NCBI GenBank assembly: GCA_028274465.1
Contig: CM051455.1
Location: 116,473,547-116,537,546, forward strand
Direction: 5' to 3'
DNA from: Plantago ovata
Lineage: Eukaryota; Streptophyta; Magnoliopsida; Lamiales; Plantaginaceae
Length of the DNA stretch: 64,000 bases
Part shown: positions 56,190 through 64,000 of the stretch, piece by piece
Layout: each line of letters starts with the position of its first letter
Position numbering within the stretch: the stretch's first letter is position 1
The notes under the pieces: generated by a model
Told to the model about the DNA's origin: nothing
What the model saw: the letters and a program-made list of their open reading frames with translations, nothing else
The model's database searches: none
Position numbers and translations under genes: made by a program

Positions 56190-57308
56190 ATGATGTACTT
56201 TGTTTTTACAAATGAACTATTGAAGCACTAGAACCGCTCAGAAACTTGAAGATTCGAAGACTAAAGATTTAGAAGAATTCTGAGAAAGGTATCTATAAAG
56301 GCACATGTTGCTCAGAAAGTGAGATTTTCAGCAACAACTATATGACAGAGTAGGTTGTGCTTGCTGAAAAACATATGTGACCTCCTTGCTGAAGAAGTAC
56401 TTGCATTTTGGCTCCAACGTTCACATTTAAATTTGATTCAAATGAACATTAAATGCAAAGTAGGCACGCGAAGAACATGAAGACTAGAAGACAAATGAAG
56501 GACGCTGCTGAAAGTACAAAAGCAAGATAGTGACATCTTAAGGTGCAAAGCCTTAGAATTTGAAATTCAAACGGCTCCCTTGATTCACTATAAATAGAGG
56601 TCATCTGGCAAAGAGTTGAAGGGTGTCAACAACGTGATCAAACTCTCACTTGTGTTTAAACACTCAATCGTCTATACTCTTTACTGCTTATTGATCTGTT
56701 CCAAGACTTAAGCTTGAAACAAAAGCTACTTGTGAAGAAGTAAAACATTCATGGCTAAGAAATTAATCAAGCATAGTTTTGCTGATTAAGTGTCCTAAGT
56801 TTGGTGGAGAACAAGGTTACAGTTCTCTAGTTAGGTTGGAAACGAAGCAAGTGTGCTTTGGTTTCTGAAGAATCATTAGTGATAGGATTTGTAAGGAACC
56901 TCAATTTATCTTAGTGGATTCAGTCCTAGAAAGGACAAAGTGGATTAGTTGAGAGATTACGCCACTCTCAGATACCACTATAAAAGTGTTTGTGTGATTT
57001 ACTTTACCGCATTTAGTTTTCAGCAAGCTACACTTATTGTACACTGTCACTCTGCTCACTTGCTGAAACTAGCACTCTCTGAAAAGCACTTATTTTATAA
57101 AGTCTTCCGCACTCTATTTTTTAAAGTACCAGTAAACTCGTTACTGAAAAGTAACAAGTACTTGTTGAGAAAGTTAAGTACCAGCAAACTCATTACCGAA
57201 AAGTAATAAGCACTTGCTGAGAAAGTTTTTAAACGACGAAAGTTTGAAAAGACTATTCACCCCCCCCCCCCCCCTCTAGTCTTTTCTTGTTGTTTAAAGG
57301 GACCAACA

Positions 57309-59951
57309 ACAAGATGCTCAAGAAAAAGTTCAAAGAAGCTAGTCTCAATGACCAAGCTGAACTTCTGAAGAACAAATTTGCTCCTGCAGTTGCTGATCCA
57401 AAAGTAATCACTGAAGAAAAGGAAGTGACTAGTACATCTTTGTACAAATCTATTCCTATAGTCATCCTTCCTATAGTCATCCTTACTGATGATGAGGGAA
57501 ATGATGAAGAAAAAGAAGAGGATGAGGACTCCAGTGGTGAGAATGATCCTGATGATTCTAAGGACTCAAAGGACGACGATGATGATACCCAAGGTCCTAG
57601 TCCCGGTGCTGGTGGAAAGATAACTAAGACTCAAGATAAGCCTAATCAAGCACATGCTGAAAAGCATGATGCTGAGTAACCACCTCCCAGCAACCCTAAA
57701 GGATCCACTTCCACTGCTACTGAGAAACCAACAGCTGATATTGTTGTTGAGACAATTGAAATTCCTACAGCCGAACAAGTTGTAGAGAATACTGAAAAGC
57801 CAACAACTGAAGAAGTTGTTGATACTGAAATTGCTCAGAAGCTTGCTGAAATTGCCAAAGGCAAAAAGAAGCTTGCTGATGATGAGTTAGCTGCACAAGC
57901 TATCATCAAGGTTACTACTGAAAACCTTGATAAGGAGGAAGCTAAAGATCTCAGAAAGGCAATTCAGAACAGCCTTATGATAAATGTTCCAGAGACTCAA
58001 CATTTTGAGATTGCTCAGTCTTCTGGAATAAAAGATACAGAACAAACTTCACTCCCACCTCCTACTACTAGTGAAACTCCAGTTGATGAGTCACAAGCGT
58101 TGCATTCAGCAACCACTCATCCAGACCAACAACAAGAAGTGGCTGACAGAGAAAAGCTAGCATGCATGGAGGATGATGCTGACAGTTCCTCTGGCTTCTC
58201 TGATTATGATGGAGACAATGTTGGAGATAAGATTGATGACAAACTAGCTGACCCTACTGAAACTAATGTAGTGGCTCATGCTGAAACTCCTGATGCACTC
58301 CATCATTCTAAATCTTCAGACGACGACCATGAAACGCATGAAACTGTCCATGCTGAAGATCAGTTCGCCACTGAATTAAATGCTCATTTAGTTGCTCCCT
58401 CACTTGTACCATTTTCAGATGTGGACAGTGTGACACCAAGAAATAATGCACTACTACAAGTTCACAAACAGTGCACTGATGAGGATGCAACACTACTTGC
58501 TGAAGAGCCTCTAAACATTGAAAAGATCTTGAAGGTCCTGCTGACAAGGAAAACAAGTCTTACTTTGGCTCAGGCTGATGTCAATACACAACACAAAACA
58601 AATGATGCATCTTCAGTCCAAACAATGAGAGTTGCTAAAAATGTACTCAAAAAGGCACAAAAGGACCTTGAAGAAAAAGATTCCATCATTGAAAGATTGA
58701 CTAGAGATATGGATGAAGTCAGACAAACGATGTCTACACTTAACAAAGGTCAGCAAGAGCTGATCTTGCATTTTAATGGACTAAAGACTCTTACCGACTT
58801 TTGTAATGAGTACTTTTCTATCCAAGTCTTTGCTGACAAGCAATCCATGTCTAAGGAGGAAGAAAAACATAAGAGTTCAGAGAAGAGTAAAAAGGATTTA
58901 CCTCCTACTTCTCCTCCTCATGTCATGAAGTTGACAAATCCTCCACTTGATGCTGAAAAAGTATCAACCAGATCTCAGAAATGATCTGAGACTAAAATTG
59001 AAAGAAGCTCAGCACCTGCAGCAAATGAGAACTGCTGCTGACACTTCTGAAACTTGTGGAGAAGCTCACATCATATACGAAACTGACAATGATGATGATG
59101 ATGAGTTGCCTTTGACCAAAGTGCTCAATATCAAGCCTATCACTGCTTTGACTCCTTCTGGACAGTCTAAGCACTTCTCTTCTGACTCCATATCCTCAGC
59201 AATGGATCAAGGAAATGCTAAGTCAAGAAGAAGAAAACAAAGAGAAGAAGAAAGAAGGCTTACTGACATTGCAGTAGGTACTGGTATTGGATATACTAAG
59301 ACTAGCAATGAGGAGACCACTCAAAATGTGGTTAGAAACCTCAAAGGTTGTTGGATTCTTAATCTGGAAGACCTACTAGCAAATGATTCCTTTCCAACTG
59401 ATGTGCTGAATCAGCTTTATACTTGGATTGATCTCAAGGTTGCAAAGAAAGAAAGGGATCCTCCTCCCTACCCAAGGAAAATTGCTTCAAAATGGCTTAA
59501 TACTGAAATCTTAGTGAGAAGAAGCTCCATCAGCAAGAAGATGAGGCAAGAACCTAAACTCATCAATCCGGTGGATGTTGCTTATTACAATGACCCTATA
59601 ACCAACAAGTCCAAAAATAAATATCACTTGATTCCTTATGAATATTTCTATCTTACTGCAAAGGATCAAGAAGATGACCTCCGTTGGTTAAGGAAGATTC
59701 ATGCCAACAAGGGAATTCCAGACACTCAGCTAGTTCATGCTAGCAATTGGGGTATGAACTTATGGGTAATACAATACAAAGAGCTGAATGGTGAAACTCA
59801 TCACTATACTGCCTCTAAGAATACAAGAATAATTCAACTTGAAGTCCGCAAACTTCTTGAAGATTACGAGAAGGACTGCGTTGAATATAGTACCCTTGCT
59901 ATGAAGAGTGTGAAAGATATTCTCAGAGAATCCTATGCTGGACAAGCTTAG
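57309..59951 (+). pseudogene. S2 extra ORF, C-terminal part
   Basis: Begins directly at the ACAAG duplication at the end of the S1 LTR, in the middle of an ORF homologous to S1. It is open 57287-57676, then TAA at 57677-57679; the same frame continues 57977-58981 to TGA at 58982-58984. A frameshift near 58960 moves it to the frame 58947-59951, which ends normally. It has an acidic coiled-coil-like N-terminal part, a basic RRRKQREEERR cluster, and a conserved C-terminal domain of about 200 residues. Family and function unknown; it has no transmembrane segment. Confidence 0.8.
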
Positions 59952-60211
59952 AGATTCTTTAAAAGCTTTCCTTGAGTAATGATTGTAATAGTTATCTATG
60001 TTCTTTCTTGTAAAATTTACTACTGAAAGATAACGATCAGCAATCAACTTTTTAACTCTTATTGGTTCTTGATTATGCAAATTATTTATGCTTACTGTTT
60101 TAATATTCAAGTATGTTTGCATTAATCAACTGATTTATTCAACATCAGGAACCTCTAAAAGGGTAACAGTTAATTTAGCCATGGATTGCTGTCATCAAAA
60201 AGGGGGAAATT
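59952..60211 (+). other. S2 3' non-coding region and polypurine tract
   Basis: AT-rich; ends in AAAAAGGGGGAAATT (60197-60211). Confidence 0.8.
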
Positions 60212-61694
60212 TGTTAGGAAACTTGTAATTTCGATGAACAGATTACCATGCTAAATTAAGAACAGTCCAGTGATTAGTACTCTTAAGGTCCATAGGAAAT
60301 TAGAATTTTTAAGGACATTGTAAAAGAGAAACATTTGCTGAAGACTTAGTATAGGTACTAGATAGGTTCTTTTGTTTGCTGATGATGTACTTTGTTTGCT
60401 GAAAAAATCTATTGAAGTACAAGAACCACTCAGAAGACTTGAAGACTTGAAGATCCGAAGACATGAAGACTTGAAGTCTGCTGAGACTTGGTATCTATAC
60501 AAGGCACATAGTTAAAGTTTACTGAAGCATAAGTTTCAGCAAAGCAGAAAACACAAGTGTTACACTTGAATCTACTGAGCTAACATGACTTGCTAAAGTA
60601 ACTACATGTGACCTTACTTGCTGAAGTCGTACTTTCATTTGAGCTCCAAGTTTCAAACGTTGAAATAAGCCAAAGAGAAATAAATGAAAAGCAAGCCGTT
60701 CTGAAAAAGTAGAACACGCTGATGACAGTACCTTCATAGCAAGATAGCGACATTTATGGCTTTGCCTTAGAATTTGAAATTCAAACGTCTCCTAGAAATT
60801 ACTATAAATAGCGACCCTTAGGCAGTGAAAGAAAGGGTGTCAACAACGTGATCTTACACTCACTTGTGCTTTCAAACTCACATCTTTCTTAAGCTCTCTA
60901 CTGTCTAAAGATCCGACCCAAGACATAAGCTTGAAACAAAAGCTACTTGTGAAGAAGTGGAACTTTAGCTAAGAAATTGGTTAAGTGTTCTTTCTCCTAA
61001 ACAAGAAATAGTCTTGACACCGAGAAACAATATAGTTATAACTGAAAAGTTATTCAGTTGAGTTTCTTAAGATTACTTGGCATTAGCTGAAAAGTTAATC
61101 TCATAGTAATCTTCACCCAAAACCTCTCTAACTGATAAAACACCCTTTTACAGGCGTGAAATTCAGGGGGAACTAATCAAGCAAGGACTTGTTGATAAGT
61201 GTCCCAAGTTTGGTGGAGAACAAGGTTTTAGTTCTCTAGATAGGTTGGAAACAAAGCAAGGGTGCTTTGGTTTCTGGAATTCTAGTAGATTAGGTGTTGT
61301 AAGGAACCACATCATCTATCTTAGTGAATTCAGTCCTAGCAAGGGCAAAGTGGACTAGTTGAGGGATTACGCCACCCTCAGATACCACTATAAAGTGTTT
61401 ATGTGATTTAGTTACTGCATTTACATTTCAGCAAAGCTTTATTTTAGTTACTGCAATTGTTGTTTTATCAAAAGCACTTAATTTCGAAAGACTTCCGCTC
61501 TCTGATTATTTAAGTATTAGCAAAACTTACTACTGAACAAGTATTAAGTACCTTGCTGAGAAATTTACATTAAGTATCAGCATAAGCTCTTTACCGTAAA
61601 GTAAAAGCACCATGCTGAGAAAGTTTTAGACCACGAAAAAGTTTTAGAGACTATTCAACCCCCGTCTCTACTTTGTTGTCTAAAGGGACCAACA
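60212..61694 (+). mobile_element. S2 3' LTR
   Basis: TGTTAGGAAACTTG...AGGGACCAACA, 1483 bp; TATA box ACTATAAATA at 60801-60810. The following CTTGT (61695-61699) should be the right-hand target duplication; its partner lies left of the window. This is the right border of the nest. Confidence 0.85.
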
Positions 61695-61699
61695 CTTGT

Positions 61700-62625
61700 A
61701 GCCTATATTATACTTCAAATTTGAGCTCTACTTTACTTTTCCATTCACTAAAATCCTGAGTCCTATTTATATTATGATTGAGCATCTTGATCTCTCGCTC
61801 TATAACATTCGTTCTCAGTTAATATCTCTATAACTTTCTACTAGAATGTGGAATCTACTCACAACAATATAATGTGAACCTGCTACTTGGGAATTAATAC
61901 AAGATAGAGAAATTGCTGGCTTCCTAAGATTGATCCTGGTAAGAAGAGATGTTCTCAATTAATTTCCGCGAACAAGTTTTAGCTATTTCTTTAATTTTTC
62001 TGTTTTTTCCTTTCCTTAGAGACGTTTCTGTTAACGCGCCACCTAATATTGTGTCGTTTTACTTACTCTAAAGCGTTCATGTACTGCCTCACGGAAGAGA
62101 GGCATAGAACGGTGGACATTGAGTATATGTTTGTTCATTTATCAATGCTTCAGTTTAAGAATCTCTCCAATCCTATTTCTAACTTCAAAAGAAAAGATAG
62201 CACAAATTAAGCTCGTTTGGAAACGAGCAACACAACGTTGCACAAATAAACACGAATTAACAAGTTCTATGTGGTTGTTTGTTGGTATTCAGTCTTTTGT
62301 GAATATCATCAGATTTGGGAATTTGACTGGTCATGTTACGAACCTGTCCTGCCCTCCGCAACCCAATCGCATTCGCAAACAGTGAACTATTTTCATTGTT
62401 CGCAAATAATATCAGGGATATAATTTGTCGCAAATTTTTATTTATTTATTTTGAACAAGTAATATTGGTTGATCCAAACATGACACAATAATTAAAATAA
62501 AATGAACTCTGTTACAAACTCAAAAACTTCAAAACATATCTCAAATTAAGTTTCCTCTCAAATTGAATTTAAGTTCACTCCCAAATTAAATGAACAACAA
62601 ACAAATATAATAAACTGAAAATGGA
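61700..62625. other. Host intergenic sequence, no gene seen
   Basis: AT-rich. The ORF at 62119-62385 lacks supporting features. No START-domain-like sequence was seen on the minus strand downstream of the HD-ZIP stop. Confidence 0.5.
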
Positions 62626-63473
62626 TTATGGAGGAGAAAAAGGCTTTCCAAATGAGCCTGCTACAAGTTTTGAAAGATATTCAATCTGTACAAAACATAA
62701 ACAATATATGCATTAGGATTTAAAAAAGAAAAAAACAAAAAAGTACTAGCTTTGTTTCCCGAAAGGGCTAGCAAATTAAATATTTAACATTTTGATTTAT
62801 TACCTCCTCTCTCAGCTTAGCATTATCCATTTTCAGTTTGAACGCCTCTGGCGACATTTCTAGTATGACAACTGAGCCACCACAAACACCACAAGCAGCA
62901 TTTTCGAGGACTTCTTTCAACCTCATGTTTTCCTGTGTGAGCCTCTTATTGTCAATATGAAGCGCCATATTCTCTCGATGCTCACGTTGCACCTGCAACA
63001 AATCAACTTTATATTAACGTTTTGAATTACTTCAATACGCGTGCAATATTAGATAGGTAATCCATGTTTTGACATTACCTTCATTCGGGTGCGCTTGTTT
63101 TGTAACCAATACTTCACCTGCAATGGGTTTATTCCCAACCTGAGGCCAAGTTCTCTTTGTTGTTTGTCACTAGGACGACGAACCTCATTGAACATCCTAT
63201 ATTATAACAAAGTTCGCAAGATTAGTTTTTGCACAGTATTGACACCTTCATTGTCTCCAGTAGTAGAAGAAGAAAGGGAACTAACTTTTCCATCTCCTTT
63301 ACTTGGTCTGGAGTATGGCGATGGTAACGCCTTTTCTTCAAGGACTGGGACTTGATAGCATTTACACCTTCATTTTCTCCAGCTTTCTCTAGCTTTGTCT
63401 CTCTTATCATCTTTCCAGTGTCATAACTCTCTGGACCACCTGAGTTGTTAACTTCTTTCTTGATCATCTTTCC
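62626..63473 (-). CDS. Class IV HD-ZIP homeodomain protein lacking START domain
   Basis: Minus-strand exons: 63473/63467-63286, 63196-63079, 62992-62804 and 62685-62626, all with GT-AG introns and a continuous frame (182 codons from the Met at 63467). Residues about 43-100 form a homeodomain ([18 protein letters not shown] to RTRMK). Residues 101-182 match the zipper-loop-zipper with the class IV C-x2-CGG signature (C134, C137, GG138-139), followed by [12 protein letters not shown] and a stop. The normal 200-aa START domain and C-terminal region are missing. The conserved WFQN of helix 3 is WLQN (W91, L92). It would be a nuclear DNA-binding or dimerising protein in epidermis-type pathways if expressed. 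The start could lie in an earlier exon, since an acceptor-like TAG precedes 63473. Confidence 0.85.
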
Positions 63474-63684
63474 CTACATATTAATTTATGTCTTCAATAT
63501 AAACGTAACAACGTATATGTAAGAAAAATTGAGCAACAAAATAACACGAGAAATAGTATATAAGTTGTGCACACTTCTTATCCTCTCTTGCTCTACGAAA
63601 TGCCTATACAAATAAAAACTCCAAAGTGATGTATATTATAAATATACAGTTAGTTGACTGTTCACACGAATTGATTATGTGCTA
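63474..63684. other. Upstream of the HD-ZIP gene, no clear feature
   Basis: AT-rich. It may hold a 5' exon or intron of the HD-ZIP gene, but no convincing coding exon is seen. Confidence 0.4.
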
Positions 63685-64000
63685 CTCCTTTTGTCCCAGT
63701 AATGTTTACACATTTTGATTTTTGTGGTCAATTGATTTTGACTTTAACCACAAATTACTCTTAAAATATAAAATATAGTGATAACATATTTAACAAAATT
63801 ATATTTGTAAAAAATTAGACCCTAAATCTTTGTAAGAGATTTTTACAGAATAGGGTATCCTTGTGACGGCTAATAACAAAAATGACCGCGTTAGTTGAAC
63901 AATAAAATTTTAGTCCAAAAATGCAGTTTTGGGAGTTGCTTGTTACTTATTAACAATTTTGCCATTGCCTAAAAATGTTGAAAACAAACAAGTCCTTAAG
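63685..64000 (+). mobile_element. Possible mariner/Stowaway-like terminus, truncated by the window edge
   Basis: CTCCTTTTGTCCCAGTAATG follows a TA and resembles the CTCCCTCCGTCCC terminal repeat of plant mariner/Stowaway elements. The other terminus is not within the window, and the rest is AT-rich without ORF. Confidence 0.4.

Larger units (their letters stand above)
38797..57308 (+). mobile_element. S1 3' LTR, interrupted by the TR-GAG tandem
   Basis: The LTR starts TATTAGGAAACTTG (TG mutated to TA) and ends AGGGACCAACA. It is split into 38797-38971 and 56190-57308, giving about 1.29 kb without the insertion. The TATA box is at about 56586-56597 (CACTATAAATAG). A poly-C run of about 17 C lies at 57259-57275. 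Homologous to the S2 LTR 60212-61694, which is about 190 bp longer. Downstream ACAAG (57309-57313) is the right-hand target duplication in S2; the left one lies outside the window. Confidence 0.85.

Noticed and set aside
62119-62385. 88-aa ORF between the nest and the HD-ZIP gene
   Set aside because: No domain, no splice support, AT-rich intergenic sequence.

Overview
This window is flowering-plant nuclear DNA. The evidence is a plant-specific class IV HD-ZIP homeodomain gene with GT-AG introns at the right end, and about 61.7 kb of plant-type transposable elements filling the rest. No species can be named; a dicot is a guess. There is no operon or prokaryotic gene structure.

The window reads as Russian dolls once target-site duplications (TSDs) are matched. 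The outermost element is a Sirevirus-like Copia element (S2), of which only the end of its extra ORF (57309-59951) and its 3' LTR (60212-61694) lie in the window. A second Sirevirus-like element (S1, <1-57308) sits inside S2; its right-hand 5-bp flank is ACAAG at 57309-57313. S1 carries gag (1-751), gag-pol (3153-7360), an array of hairpin repeats (7431-7798), a long extra ORF (8396-38535, in three pieces) and a 3' LTR (38797-57308, in two pieces).

Four insertions interrupt S1. (1) A 2.4 kb solo LTR lies in gag (752-3147, TSD GTATC). (2) A minus-strand Copia element of another lineage lies in the extra ORF (11180-31318, TSD CCTTT). It is itself broken by a solo LTR of its own family at the reverse-transcriptase YVDD motif (14254-16340, TSD CATAG) and by an 8.2 kb gag-protease-only element (16881-25095, TSD GCCTC). 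(3) A CACTA DNA transposon lies at 31947-36705; it has a spliced Transposase_24-type gene and holds a solo LTR of the gag-only family (34293-35531, TSD CTATA). (4) A three-LTR tandem copy of the gag-only family lies in the S1 3' LTR (38972-56189, TSD ATGAT). Its last LTR is split by a plus-strand copy of the same family (45645-55071, TSD GACTA), which in turn contains a solo LTR of the family (50263-51542, TSD GGGAG).

The gag-only family is the most interesting system here. It has TGATGAA...TTCATCA LTRs of about 1.25 kb, a tRNA-Asp-type primer site, one 710-aa gag-protease ORF in the intact copy, and no reverse transcriptase or integrase. It matches the description of TR-GAG non-autonomous LTR elements. 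One subfamily also carries a conserved downstream unit that looks like a captured gene: a leader exon, a GT-AG intron and a 118-codon ORF of unknown function. The other subfamily lacks it. The LTR promoters carry GC-rich palindromes just upstream of the TATA box, and the 3' non-coding region holds two conserved 9-bp-stem hairpins.

Right of the nest (61700-64000) is host DNA with a compact HD-ZIP IV gene (62626-63473, minus strand). It encodes a homeodomain and zipper-loop-zipper, then stops with no START domain. A possible mariner/Stowaway terminus follows at 63685.
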